Shown: one piece after another, positions 45,010-54,648 of the stretch | Layout of the letters: every line of letters begins with the position of its first letter | Position numbering within the stretch: position 1 is the stretch's first letter | NCBI GenBank assembly: GCA_963712305.1 | Contig: CAVQHI010000002.1 | Location: forward strand, 1,116,001-1,180,000 | Reading direction: 5' to 3' | Source of the DNA: DATFNI01 sp963712305 | Lineage (GTDB): Bacteria; Bacteroidota; Rhodothermia; Balneolales; DATFMH01 | Length of the DNA stretch: 64,000 nt | Notes under the pieces: generated by a model | The model's database searches: none | The model's input: the letters and a program-made list of their open reading frames with translations, nothing else | Told to the model about the DNA's origin: nothing | Position numbers and translations under genes: made by a program

Positions 45010-46971
45010 ATGAACAACAGCCAAGGTTTACACAACAAACATCTGCAACCGAAATTGAAGAATATCGATATTGAAAAAGAACGATTAGACTTCAGGAAGA
45101 TAAGCCATCAGTCAAAAGATAGAAAAAGAAGACATAACAGAACGGTATTCCTGATATTCTTGGCGATATTATTTGCTGTACCTGTCGGTGTAGTTCTGGG
45201 TCAGAATTTGAAAGAATTTGAGCAGGAGGTTATAAAAGCAAAACAAGCTGGGGCTACCCATGTGGTTATTACAAACAATATTCCTCCGGCATTATGGGAG
45301 TTTGATACTCCCGGTGATCCGTATCCTGCCTGGTATATCTATCGGCCCGGACTCCTGAAGATCTTTCCGCCAAAGGAAATCCAGCCCTATGTCAATGCGA
45401 AATATGCACAGAAAGTCGCCAGTCTTCTGCAGGAGCGATGTCGGATAGTACACAAATACGGTCTCAAAGCTGCGTACATAACCAATGAACCCGAGGTTCT
45501 TCCGGAAGCATTTTTCATTGATCATCCTGAATTGAGGGGACCCAGAGTTGACCAGGAGAACCGCTCGAGGACGGCCCGTTTTGCACCCTGCGTCGACCGT
45601 CCTGAAGTATTAAGATTATACCGGGAAGCAATGAATCAGTTGCTCGAAAAATGTCCGGATGTCGATTTGTTCTCATTCCTGACAGACGATTCCGGTTCCG
45701 GATTCTGCTGGTCAGCTGGTCTGTATCCCGGTAAGAATGGTCCATCTTGGTGCAAAAACCGGCCCATGGCTGAAAGGGTAAAGGGTTTCCTGATGGCACT
45801 GCGCGAAGGTGGACTTGATGCAGGGAAACACATACAAATCGATATTCACGGATTAAAGCCGCGTCAATGGATGTATCCTGCCTTCCGCGATCCGCAACAC
45901 ATAGCCAAACAATTGCCTGAGGGTTTGGCCGTCAATCATTACGAAGGTCCGGATGGAAAACCGATGAAGATTCAATGGATAACGGGTGCTTCCAGGGCAT
46001 TTGACCCGGTGACCGGCATCCCGCAACCGTTCGATTTTGTGCGGCAACTCGGAAATAACCCAGTCCCTGAGGATGCGCCTGTTGTCGTTTCATTCACCGA
46101 CTCAACAAAAATAGATTTCAGGCTCGGACTTTACAAGGCCTATAAAAAGTCACATCCTGATAATGAACTGGAATCAATTCAGATGTTGCATGATTACGCC
46201 ACCCGAATGGCTGGTAAAAACCATGCGTCTGATCTTCTGGATCTCTGGCGATCAATTGACAATGCGGAAAAGCATCTCAATGATTTAGACTTCGGACCGG
46301 TCCTGACCATGGGATGCATCCTTGCAAGGTGGATCGATCGTCCGATGGTACCCTTCCCGGATAGCCTGACTGAAAAAGAAAAAGCTTACTATCGTCCCTA
46401 TCTCTTTCAGGCTAAAGGAGAGAAGCAGGCAAATAACCTGATTGATATCCAGGGGATGCGCATGTTTGAAGGCTATGGCGCCCGGCTCATGGTTCAACGA
46501 GTGATAGAATTAACTACTGATGATTTGAATCATGCTGAGAAGATGGCTACGCAACTGGGTACCGATAAGGATAGTCCGGGTGCAGATAAATGGCGTCTTC
46601 TCGGGAAAAGGATCGCTGTGGTCAGGAGTTTGGTCCGGACCGTGGACAATATGGTCGGCTATCAGGCCGTGCTTGATCTTGCGAAGAATGACGGTGTTAA
46701 ACCAAATCCCAATCCGGTTTTGGGTGCCAAGAGCTCATGGAAGCGCACAGAATTACTGCGAATTGCCAGGGATGAGATCGATAATGCCGCTGAATTACGA
46801 CACTTGCTGTTGACAACCAATGAACAGCTAATTAAGACCGCATCGACGCCTGATCAGGAGACAATACGGATGTTGGGACCGGAACTGCCAGACCAGATCA
46901 AGAAGAAAATCGACATAATGAACGCACACTGGGAGGACTACAAACGGCTGTTTACCAGACCTAATCCATGA
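45010..46971 (+). CDS. Exported protein of unknown function, possibly glycosidase-like
   Basis: A 653-residue protein not assigned to a family. It has an unusually long polar, basic N-terminus of about 45 residues before a hydrophobic segment (VFLIFLAILFAVPVGVVLG), so it is either anchored with a cytoplasmic tail or has a later true start. The region of about 70-350 has alternating strand and helix patterns with acidic clusters (THVVITNNIPP, AAYITNEPEVLPE, LFSFLTDDSGSGFC, IQIDIHGLKPR) that suggest a TIM-barrel glycoside hydrolase. The C-terminal 250 residues look all-helical. It lies directly upstream of the GH105 gene, so a role in pectin breakdown is a reasonable inference, not shown. Confidence 0.6.
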   Translation: MNNSQGLHNKHLQPKLKNIDIEKERLDFRKISHQSKDRKRRHNRTVFLIFLAILFAVPVGVVLGQNLKEFEQEVIKAKQAGATHVVITNNIPPALWEFDTPGDPYPAWYIYRPGLLKIFPPKEIQPYVNAKYAQKVASLLQERCRIVHKYGLKAAYITNEPEVLPEAFFIDHPELRGPRVDQENRSRTARFAPCVDRPEVLRLYREAMNQLLEKCPDVDLFSFLTDDSGSGFCWSAGLYPGKNGPSWCKNRPMAERVKGFLMALREGGLDAGKHIQIDIHGLKPRQWMYPAFRDPQHIAKQLPEGLAVNHYEGPDGKPMKIQWITGASRAFDPVTGIPQPFDFVRQLGNNPVPEDAPVVVSFTDSTKIDFRLGLYKAYKKSHPDNELESIQMLHDYATRMAGKNHASDLLDLWRSIDNAEKHLNDLDFGPVLTMGCILARWIDRPMVPFPDSLTEKEKAYYRPYLFQAKGEKQANNLIDIQGMRMFEGYGARLMVQRVIELTTDDLNHAEKMATQLGTDKDSPGADKWRLLGKRIAVVRSLVRTVDNMVGYQAVLDLAKNDGVKPNPNPVLGAKSSWKRTELLRIARDEIDNAAELRHLLLTTNEQLIKTASTPDQETIRMLGPELPDQIKKKIDIMNAHWEDYKRLFTRPNP

Positions 46972-47280
46972 ATGTGATACTCTGTCAGACGGCTTTAGTT
47001 GAGGAGCACTCATTTAAGGTAGTTGTCTGAGGTCGTCAGACGGATACGTTTATCAGCGTCGGCTAAGGTAGTTTTTATGAAATATCAGAAACAAATTTCC
47101 AATACCCCGAAACCTCCGAGAGAAGGTTAGACGTGAATAGCCCCATATGGAATGCGGGGTATGAAAGGGTTGCGACCGGAAGAACCCTGAAGAGGTTTAA
47201 GAAACAGGTACTTGTGTCACAAGTCACAGGCTACGACATAACGGCGTAGCCATTTTTAATTGAATAATCAGGAATGACAG
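46972..47280. other. Intergenic region with hairpins and short direct repeats
   Basis: 309 bases with no gene. GTCAGACGG and TAAGGTAGTT each occur twice about 48-50 bases apart (46984-47075). A REP-like hairpin lies at 47141-47159 (CCCCATAT with ATGCGGGG, one mismatch) followed by TATGAAAGG; ACTTGTGTCACAAGT (47210-47224) is an odd-length palindrome; and a terminator-like hairpin follows at 47229. Confidence 0.55.
47229..47257 (+). terminator. Terminator-like hairpin just upstream of the GH105 gene
   Basis: GGCTACG (47229-47235) pairs with CGTAGCC (47245-47251), followed by ATTTTTAA. It ends 24 bases before the GH105 start, so it could end the upstream transcript or act as a leader attenuator. 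Confidence 0.6.
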
Positions 47281-48708
47281 ATGATTATGAAAACAGATCA
47301 CTTTAAAGATTCACTACTAACACTTTTGAGAAGACAAACCAAAAGGATACCTGTTAGTATCATAACCTTATCTCTTATCACATTGGTGATCGTGGCGGTT
47401 GCTGGCACAGCAGCAGCGCAAAAAAAAGTCAACGACCGTACAACACCGCTTCATCTTCTCAAGCCGGATTACCCCGTTCCATACGGACCTGTAACCGAGA
47501 AGGATATAACGAAAGTCCTTGATCGCGTCTATAATTACCTGGACAAGACGACCCCCACCGGAATAGTGGACAGCAAAACGGGCAAGTCACTTTCAGAGAA
47601 ATCAACACCCGACAAGAATGCCGTACTCGCCAAAGGAGATTTCCGGCTCATTAGTTATGAATGGGGAGTAACCTATGCAGGTATGCTGGCAGCAGGTGAA
47701 GCTACCCATGACTCACGGTTCACGAAATACACATCAGACAGGCTGCAGTTTATTGCAAATAGCGTTCCCTATTTTCGCAAGTTTGCAAAATCGTTTCCCA
47801 AACAGCAGAATCCGCTTCGGTCTGTACTTGCACCGCGGGCACTCGATGATGCCGGAGCAATGTGTGCCGCCATGATCAAGTCGATGCGTGGGGGAGTGAA
47901 TCATGACCTCCGGCCGCAGATCGACAATTACATCAATTATATCAGCAACAAACAGTTCCGTTTGTATGACGGAACGCTGGCGAGGAACAGGCCGCAACCC
48001 CATACGCTCTGGCTTGATGATCTGTTCATGAGCGTACCTGCACTGGCACAAATGGGGAAACTGACCGGCGATCAGAAATATTATGATGATGCCGTAAAGC
48101 AAATCCTGCAGTTTTCCCGGCGTATGTTTGATCATAAGAAAGATCTTTATATGCATGGTTGGGTGCAGGGAATGAATGTTCACCCGGAGTTCTTCTGGGG
48201 TCGCGCTAACGGCTGGGCACTTATGGCCACAGTGGAGTTGCTCGATGTTTTGCCGAAAGATCATCCGGGACGTAAGGCTATCCTTGAATTACTTCGCGAA
48301 CATGTTAAGGGACTGGCAGCGTGTCAGTCGGGAACCGGATTATGGCATCAGCTTCTTAACCGTAACGACTCATATCTGGAAACATCGGCCACGGCTATCT
48401 ACACCTACTCCATTGCCAAAGCCATCAACGAGGGATGGATTGATGCCAAAGCATACGGGCCGATGGTAGTCCTGGCATGGAACGCTCTTACTACAAAGGT
48501 AAATCAGAAAGGTCAGGTTGAGGGAACGTGCGTGGGGACAGGCATGGCGTTCGACCCCGCTTTCTACTATTCCCGACCGGTCAATGTATTTGCGGCGCAT
48601 GGCTATGGTCCCGTACTGTTAGCCGGTGCCGAGATGATAAAATTGGTCCATAATCACGAAATAAAGATCAACGACAGTTCGGTCCAGTTTTACAACAAAA
48701 CACCCTGA
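47281..48708 (+). CDS. GH105 unsaturated rhamnogalacturonyl hydrolase
   Basis: A 475-residue exported hydrolase. GH105 enzymes use a vinyl-ether hydration mechanism to remove the unsaturated galacturonyl residue left at the end of lyase products. The N-terminus holds a hydrophobic signal ending AGTAAAQK. Domain marks of the (alpha/alpha)6 barrel are W244-L-D-D247 in HTLWLDDLFMSVP, FFWGRANGWALMA, and the C-terminal DSYLETSATAIYTY. It follows a terminator-like hairpin and is linked to the downstream PL26 gene by 40 bases, so lyase and hydrolase are probably cotranscribed. Confidence 0.92.
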   Translation: MIMKTDHFKDSLLTLLRRQTKRIPVSIITLSLITLVIVAVAGTAAAQKKVNDRTTPLHLLKPDYPVPYGPVTEKDITKVLDRVYNYLDKTTPTGIVDSKTGKSLSEKSTPDKNAVLAKGDFRLISYEWGVTYAGMLAAGEATHDSRFTKYTSDRLQFIANSVPYFRKFAKSFPKQQNPLRSVLAPRALDDAGAMCAAMIKSMRGGVNHDLRPQIDNYINYISNKQFRLYDGTLARNRPQPHTLWLDDLFMSVPALAQMGKLTGDQKYYDDAVKQILQFSRRMFDHKKDLYMHGWVQGMNVHPEFFWGRANGWALMATVELLDVLPKDHPGRKAILELLREHVKGLAACQSGTGLWHQLLNRNDSYLETSATAIYTYSIAKAINEGWIDAKAYGPMVVLAWNALTTKVNQKGQVEGTCVGTGMAFDPAFYYSRPVNVFAAHGYGPVLLAGAEMIKLVHNHEIKINDSSVQFYNKTP

Positions 48709-48729
48709 CAGGGTCCAGACCCTGTCAGG
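48704..48729 (+). promoter_or_regulatory. Intercistronic hairpin overlapping the GH105 stop codon
   Basis: CCTGACAGGGTC (48704-48715) is perfectly complementary to 48718-48729 and includes the GH105 TGA stop. No T-run follows. It may protect mRNA ends or limit read-through into the lyase gene, whose GAGG site lies 12 bases beyond it. Confidence 0.55.
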
Positions 48730-48748
48730 ATCAACCACAAGAGGAATC

Positions 48749-51475
48749 ATGATGAAAAAAGCAGCTTTTTATCCGTTTATTATTCTTTCTTTGATCCTGA
48801 TGTTCCTGCCGTTGTATGCATCAGCTCAGGATCATTCCGTCGCACTCCACTGGATCAGCGGAAGTCCGCCATCCGTTTCAACAGGGGTGAGCTGGGGGGT
48901 TCCGTGGCCAAGAGGCGAAGTTAAGCCTGACCAGGCATTTGAGCTGACTGACGCTAACGGCAATAAGCTGCCTCTTCAGAACTGGACCCTGGCATACTGG
49001 CCGGACGGTTCCATCAAGTGGACCGGATTTGCCACAGTTGCCGGACCCGATACAAAAGGAGATCTGAAACTGTCTTTTGTTCAAACGGCGACGAGCGATT
49101 CCATACTCAAAGTTGTGCAAAGTGATGAAACCTACGAAATAGATACCGGTGTGATGAAAGTGACTATTGCCAAGTGGGGGGGAGCACTGGTCCGTTCAAT
49201 TTCTGTTGGTGGACATGTCGTCGCAAGAGACGGACAGTTGATATGTGTATCACAGGACGGTCCGCAAGGGGAGCCATGGAATTCTCCCAAAAAAGAGAAA
49301 TACATCAGTAAAGTGACTAAAGTCACGATGGAGCAGTCGGGACCCGTCCGGGCTGTTGTTAAAATTGAAGGTGTACACAAGTCATACAAGACAGGCCGTG
49401 AATGGTTACCGTTTCAGGTTCGTCTGTATTTTTATGCGGGACGAAAAACGATACGAATGGTCCACACGATCACCTACGACGGAAGCCAGTACAAGGATTT
49501 TATCCGCGGACTTGCTATTCATTTTAAGGTACCCATGAGAGAACAGGTCCAAAACAGACATGTCATGTTTTCCGGTGACGGGAACGGTCTGTGGTCGGAA
49601 CCCATACAGCCGATGGTGGGCAGAGGTGGTCGTTTTGCACGCGATCCTAAGACTGGCAAAGACGTATATCCGCGTCAAATTGCCGGTGAACGGGTTCCCA
49701 ATCGTGACCAATACGGTAAACGAGGACAATACTATATGAAAGACTGGGCTGTGTGGGACGACTACAAACTGATGCAGCCCAATGCTCATGGTTTCAGAAT
49801 TGAAAAACGGACAAATCCGCAGAGTGCCTGGATTGCCGCGGATGAAGGCAAACAGTCTTCCGGGTTTGTATTTGCAGGTGACGCCAGCGGAGGACTTGGG
49901 GTCAGCCTGAAAGATTTCTGGCAGTCGTATCCTTCATCATTGGAAGTAGATAACGCGAGCAGCGGTGAGGCGGATCTATACGTATGGTTGTGGTCACCCG
50001 GCGCACCGGGGATGGATATGCGCCACTACGATACAAAACCTCATGGTCTGGAATCGGTTTATGAAGATGTGCAGAAAGGGCTCAGTACTCCCTATGGTAT
50101 TGCCCGTACCAGTGATCTTACTCTTTTTGCTACCGATAGCATACCAGGCAGGACAGAAGCCAATAATATGGCTCATGATGGTGAGAACCCCCCGTTGCTG
50201 GTTGCAACACCGCAGTATATTCATTCGACTAACGTGTTTGGGATCTGGAGTCTGCCGGATCGGTCGACACCATTCAAAAAAGCTGTGGAGGACCGGCTGG
50301 ATTCGTACATCTCGTATTATCAGAAAGCCATCGACCAACATAATTGGTATGGATTTTGGAATTATGGTGATGTAATGCACTCCTACGATCCGGTCCGTCA
50401 TGTGTGGCGCTACGATATGGGGGGCATGGCATGGGATAATACCGAGTTGATGTCACCGATGTGGCTGTGGTATAGCTTCCTGCGAACAGGAAGGGACGAT
50501 ATATTCCGAATGGCGGAAGCGATGACCCGGCATAACAGCGAAGTGGATATGTACCACATAGGAAAATTAGCCGGCTTTGGGTCGCGGCATAATGTTCGTC
50601 ACTGGGGTGGTGGTGCCAAGGAAGTACGTATCAGTCAGGCGCCGCTCGATCGCTTCTGTTATTATCTGACAACCGATGAACGCCTGGGCGATGTCATGCA
50701 CGAAGTAGCCGTTGACGCGCCGAAAGCCATTGCCAGACTGGATCCGATGCGTGAGGCACTACCTGTATCACCAAAAGAAAAGGAATACATGAAGGAACAT
50801 GGGATACCGGCACGACTCCGTCTTGGTCCGGATTGGTTAGCTTTGATTGGTGACTGGATGACCGAGTGGGAGCGGACCGGCGACACGAAGTGGCGTGATA
50901 TGATTACCAACGGAATGAATTCTATCGCCGGTTTCCCCTATGGATTCAGACAGGATAAAAACCTGGTGGTTGGATTTAATCCCAAAAACGGGAAGTTGTA
51001 TGTACTCCCTGATATCAATAAACTGGGAAATTATAACCTTACTATCATTCAGGGAGGTGGAGAAGTAGCTTTTGAGGTCAATCAACTTATCAATGATCCA
51101 AAGTGGCAGAAAACATGGCTGCGAAACTGCCGTCTGACCTATGCCCCTGAAAAAGTTTACATGAAAGATAAAAAGACAGGTAAGGAAGGTCAGGACGGTA
51201 AATACGCCCGGCCCGGCCGTCTGGCCGCGTATGCTTACATGAAGACGGGTAATACTGCCTTCATCAAACAGGCCGTAAAGCGGTTAGTAGGCCGATATAG
51301 TCGTGTCGGCAAGCTTGATGTCAAGGAAATAAAAGGTCCCGATGTATTGAACCCTGTAGAAGAGGCACCCTTTGTGAGCACCAACGGAACAGCACAATGG
51401 TCACTCAGCGCCATTGAGATTTTGCAGATGTGTAATGGTCATTTACCGAAGGAAGTCCCCGACAGGAATCAGTAG
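48749..51475 (+). CDS. PL26-type exo-rhamnogalacturonan lyase (PcRGLX/YetA-like), copy 1
   Basis: A 908-residue exported protein. Two adjacent ATGs (48749, 48752) follow a GAGG site; the second is better spaced. The signal peptide ends LYASAQD. The first domain opens with VALHWISGSPPSVSTGVSWG and contains LPLQNWTLAYWPDGSIKWTG, the mark of the PcRGLX/YetA RIFT-barrel family. The middle (alpha/alpha) barrel carries WYGFWNYGDVMHSYDP and RHNVRHWGGGAKEVR. The Penicillium member is an exo-acting rhamnogalacturonan lyase releasing unsaturated disaccharides, the substrates of GH105. Activity here is family inference supported by the neighbouring GH105 and CE12 genes. Confidence 0.87.
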   Translation: MMKKAAFYPFIILSLILMFLPLYASAQDHSVALHWISGSPPSVSTGVSWGVPWPRGEVKPDQAFELTDANGNKLPLQNWTLAYWPDGSIKWTGFATVAGPDTKGDLKLSFVQTATSDSILKVVQSDETYEIDTGVMKVTIAKWGGALVRSISVGGHVVARDGQLICVSQDGPQGEPWNSPKKEKYISKVTKVTMEQSGPVRAVVKIEGVHKSYKTGREWLPFQVRLYFYAGRKTIRMVHTITYDGSQYKDFIRGLAIHFKVPMREQVQNRHVMFSGDGNGLWSEPIQPMVGRGGRFARDPKTGKDVYPRQIAGERVPNRDQYGKRGQYYMKDWAVWDDYKLMQPNAHGFRIEKRTNPQSAWIAADEGKQSSGFVFAGDASGGLGVSLKDFWQSYPSSLEVDNASSGEADLYVWLWSPGAPGMDMRHYDTKPHGLESVYEDVQKGLSTPYGIARTSDLTLFATDSIPGRTEANNMAHDGENPPLLVATPQYIHSTNVFGIWSLPDRSTPFKKAVEDRLDSYISYYQKAIDQHNWYGFWNYGDVMHSYDPVRHVWRYDMGGMAWDNTELMSPMWLWYSFLRTGRDDIFRMAEAMTRHNSEVDMYHIGKLAGFGSRHNVRHWGGGAKEVRISQAPLDRFCYYLTTDERLGDVMHEVAVDAPKAIARLDPMREALPVSPKEKEYMKEHGIPARLRLGPDWLALIGDWMTEWERTGDTKWRDMITNGMNSIAGFPYGFRQDKNLVVGFNPKNGKLYVLPDINKLGNYNLTIIQGGGEVAFEVNQLINDPKWQKTWLRNCRLTYAPEKVYMKDKKTGKEGQDGKYARPGRLAAYAYMKTGNTAFIKQAVKRLVGRYSRVGKLDVKEIKGPDVLNPVEEAPFVSTNGTAQWSLSAIEILQMCNGHLPKEVPDRNQ

Positions 51476-51496
51476 TCGTTTAGTAGATTAACAGCC

Positions 51497-51545
51497 AACA
51501 GCCGGACAGGATCACCGTTGATAATCTGTCCGGCTGTTTTATTTG
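51497..51545 (+). terminator. Terminator after PL26 copy 1
   Basis: A 13-bp stem, AACAGCCGGACAG (51497-51509) with 51526-51538, ends in a T-rich tail. It separates the two PL26 genes into distinct transcripts or gives partial read-through. Confidence 0.85.
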
Positions 51546-51593
51546 AAGATTTTCAAGTCGCCTTGAACAATAATAAATTCGCATTTACGTGCT

Positions 51594-54233
51594 ATGAAAA
51601 AATATCCGGGTATTTGGTTAGGCGTCCTGTTATATATTCATCTTCTATCCGTACCTGCCGATGCCCAGACGCAATCGGTTTCACTTCATTGGCTGGGAGG
51701 CAGTTCCCCCAGAGTTCGAACCGGGGTTAGCTGGGGTGTTCCTTGGCCACGGGGTACGGTTCATAAAGGGGCCACCTTTGTTTTAAGATCAGCAGGAGGT
51801 AAAGACATGCCTCTCCAGAACTGGACACTTGCCTACTGGCCAGACGGTTCAATTAAGTGGACCGGTTTTGCCACGGTGGCATCCCCGGATACAAAGGGAT
51901 CGTTTAAGATTACGCCCATTAATGACAATAAATCTGATTCACAATCAACACTTACGGTTGCCGAAGGTGTTAATGAGATCAGAATAAATACCGGTAAACT
52001 ACAGTGCCGTATTCCAAAGAAAGGACCATACCTGATTGATTCACTTATCGTTGGAAGTAAGGTTGTAGCACAAAAGGGGCGGTTAATATGTATCCTTCAG
52101 CACGGTCCGGACAGTGATATGCTGGATAACCCGACACGGGATGTGTTTATGAGCCGGGTCCAAAAGGTTACCGTCGAACAGAAAGGTCCCGTTAGGGCAG
52201 TTATAAAAATAGAGGGAATCCACAAAGCCGTTGATGGAAAGCGCACGTGGCTGCCATTTATAGTCAGGTTTTACTTTTATGCCGGTTTGAAAGAAGTGCG
52301 GATGGTACACACGATTATTTATGACGGGAACCAGAAAAAAGATTTCATTCACGGGCTCGGTCTATTCTTTTCTGTCCCGATGAGAGAGGAAATTCAAAAC
52401 CGGCATATCCGTTTTGCCGGCCAGGACTCCGGGCTATGGGCAGAACCCGTTCAACCGTTGACCGGCCATCGATCGCTTGTATATGACGGACGCAACGTGT
52501 ACCCGGACCAGGTTCAGAGGAAAAGGGTTCCCAATTATAATCAGTATGATAAGTCGGGCCGGAAGCTACTTGACGAATGGGCGGTATGGAATGATTATGA
52601 ACTGATACAAAATACGGCAAACGGTTTTGTTATCCGGAAGAGGACAAACGCCCAAAGTGCCTGGATTAAAGCTGCGGGTGGAAAACGAGCATCAGGACTG
52701 GCTTTTGCAGGGGATGTAAGCGGCGGATTAGTAGTTGGGATAAAAGATTTCTGGCAATCCTGCCCATCTGCTATCGACATAAGAGGTGCAGCGAAATCCA
52801 CGGCAGAAATGCGTATCTGGTTGTGGCCACCCGATGCTCCTTCCATGGATTTGAGGCATTATGATACCAGGTCACATGGACTGGAGGCAAGCTATGAAGA
52901 TGTCCAGCCCGGCTTTAGTACGGCTCATGGAGTAGCGAAGACCAGCGAATTGATACTTTTTCCATCTGATGACGTTCCCTCCAATCAGGAATTGGAAAGC
53001 GAGGTACAGATATCTCAGAATATACCTTTGTTGGTATGTACACCGGAATATTATCACTCTGTTCAGATGTTCGGATACTGGAGCCTGCCTGATCGTTCCA
53101 CACCGCTGAAACGTCACCTCGAAGATCAGCTCGACCTGATGTTTCGTTTCTATCATCAGCAAGTAGATCAACGTGACTGGTACGGGTTCTGGGATTACGG
53201 GGATATCATGCACACCTATGATCCTGTTCGACATTCATGGATGTATGACGTGGGAGGTTATGCGTGGCTGAACACAGAGGAGATGCCCAACATTTGGCTG
53301 TGGTACAGTTTCCTTCGAACCGGAAGGGCCGATATTTTCCGAATGGCAGAAGCCATGACCCGGCAGACCGAGGAAGTGGATGTGTATCATCTGGGACGCT
53401 TTGAGGGACTGGGATCCCGTCATAACGTTCGTCACTGGGGTGGTGGAGCCAAGGAACTGAGAATCAGTCAGTCGTTGCTGAAACGTTTCTACTTTTATCT
53501 GACGACCGATGAACGTACGGGAGATCTAATGAGAGATGAAGACGATGCGGATTATGCGTTACTCGGTGTTGATCCGCTTCGGGAGATACTGCCGAAGACG
53601 AAATATCCGACTCATATACGAAGTGGTCCTGACTGGCTTGCCGCTGCAAATAACTGGATGACAGAGTGGGAACGTACGGGAAATGTGAAATACCGGGATA
53701 AAATAATTACAGGCATGAAAGCCCTTGCCTCTATGCCGGATGGACTGATGACCGCACTTAGTTTCGGTTACGACCCAAAAACAGGGATGCTCTATAATAT
53801 TCCCAATAAAATACCCGTCGGGCAGTTTGTGATGATCATGGGTGGTGCCGAAACAGCCTTTGAGTTGAATACTCTTGTGAATGTGCCCTCCTGGAAGAAG
53901 GCATGGCTGGATCTATGCAAATACTGGGCCCGAACCGGCGGCGGTGATATGGCTGCGCCTAGGGCTATTGCCTATGCCGCATATGTGGAAAATAACCCGA
54001 AACTTGGCTGGCTCGCCTGGAAAAGAATGTCTGAAAAGGGGGATGGCACCGGCTATACACGGTTCCCGGCACATTTCTCCAAAGTAAAAAGTCCCGATGC
54101 ACCGGTCAGGACAGATGAAGTGCAAAAAGCTCTCACGTCAGGACATCTTTCTCAGTGGGCGCTCAACGTCATCGAAACCCTCCAACTGGCAGGCAAGTGG
54201 ATGCCGAAAACCAGAGGATCTCTTAAAAGATAG
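51594..54233 (+). CDS. PL26-type exo-rhamnogalacturonan lyase (PcRGLX/YetA-like), copy 2
   Basis: An 879-residue paralogue of the preceding lyase, with signal peptide ending PADAQTQ. The shared landmarks are SLHWLGGSSPRVRTGVSWG, LPLQ-like MPLQNWTLAYWPDG, WYGFWDYGDIMHTYDP and SRHNVRHWGGGAKELRIS, in the same order. It is 29 residues shorter overall, with differences concentrated in the region after the barrel motif and near the C-terminus (no long Lys-rich insertion at the KVYMKDKKTGK position). Probably a duplication with divergent linkage or side-chain preference. A terminator precedes it, so it may have its own promoter. Confidence 0.86.
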   Translation: MKKYPGIWLGVLLYIHLLSVPADAQTQSVSLHWLGGSSPRVRTGVSWGVPWPRGTVHKGATFVLRSAGGKDMPLQNWTLAYWPDGSIKWTGFATVASPDTKGSFKITPINDNKSDSQSTLTVAEGVNEIRINTGKLQCRIPKKGPYLIDSLIVGSKVVAQKGRLICILQHGPDSDMLDNPTRDVFMSRVQKVTVEQKGPVRAVIKIEGIHKAVDGKRTWLPFIVRFYFYAGLKEVRMVHTIIYDGNQKKDFIHGLGLFFSVPMREEIQNRHIRFAGQDSGLWAEPVQPLTGHRSLVYDGRNVYPDQVQRKRVPNYNQYDKSGRKLLDEWAVWNDYELIQNTANGFVIRKRTNAQSAWIKAAGGKRASGLAFAGDVSGGLVVGIKDFWQSCPSAIDIRGAAKSTAEMRIWLWPPDAPSMDLRHYDTRSHGLEASYEDVQPGFSTAHGVAKTSELILFPSDDVPSNQELESEVQISQNIPLLVCTPEYYHSVQMFGYWSLPDRSTPLKRHLEDQLDLMFRFYHQQVDQRDWYGFWDYGDIMHTYDPVRHSWMYDVGGYAWLNTEEMPNIWLWYSFLRTGRADIFRMAEAMTRQTEEVDVYHLGRFEGLGSRHNVRHWGGGAKELRISQSLLKRFYFYLTTDERTGDLMRDEDDADYALLGVDPLREILPKTKYPTHIRSGPDWLAAANNWMTEWERTGNVKYRDKIITGMKALASMPDGLMTALSFGYDPKTGMLYNIPNKIPVGQFVMIMGGAETAFELNTLVNVPSWKKAWLDLCKYWARTGGGDMAAPRAIAYAAYVENNPKLGWLAWKRMSEKGDGTGYTRFPAHFSKVKSPDAPVRTDEVQKALTSGHLSQWALNVIETLQLAGKWMPKTRGSLKR

Positions 54234-54648
54234 CCGTGATATTTTATCAGAACCTCAGATGAAAAAGATGTTAATGAGTTAAGCACGGATACATGATGAC
54301 GTCTTTCATTTCAGGTCTCATTATCCGGTACGTTGTAATCTTTTACATAATAGCAGCACTTACAGAATCATGTGGGGTGCCATTATAGGTGGTGAATACA
54401 GTTCTTATCCCAGTAACTCTCAACTCCAAATGTTTTTTTAATGGATGTTATTGAACATATGTTCAATATGTAAAAATTAATTGCAAAAAAGGCAGTAGAA
54501 ATTAAAAGATGTTCCCTCTTATTGAGTGACGGATAGACCTAAGAATTTAAGAATTGGTGTCGAAAAAAAATTCGCAGCACTTATTATGTTGGCCCGCAAT
54601 AACTACAAGAAATTGAAAAAACTTAACCGGACACAAAGAATTAAAGTT
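54234..54648. other. Leader region upstream of the TonB-dependent receptor
   Basis: Non-coding under the preferred receptor start at 54649; the receptor frame itself stays open back to GTG 54526. The first 200 bases show nothing recognised. A perfect 18-base palindrome at 54450-54467 is the main feature, followed by an A/T-rich stretch. Confidence 0.5.
54450..54467. promoter_or_regulatory. 18-base perfect palindrome, candidate operator
   Basis: ATTGAACATATGTTCAAT is fully self-complementary and lies 76-199 bases before the possible receptor starts. Its length and symmetry fit a dimeric helix-turn-helix regulator site. No regulator gene is in the window. Confidence 0.5.
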
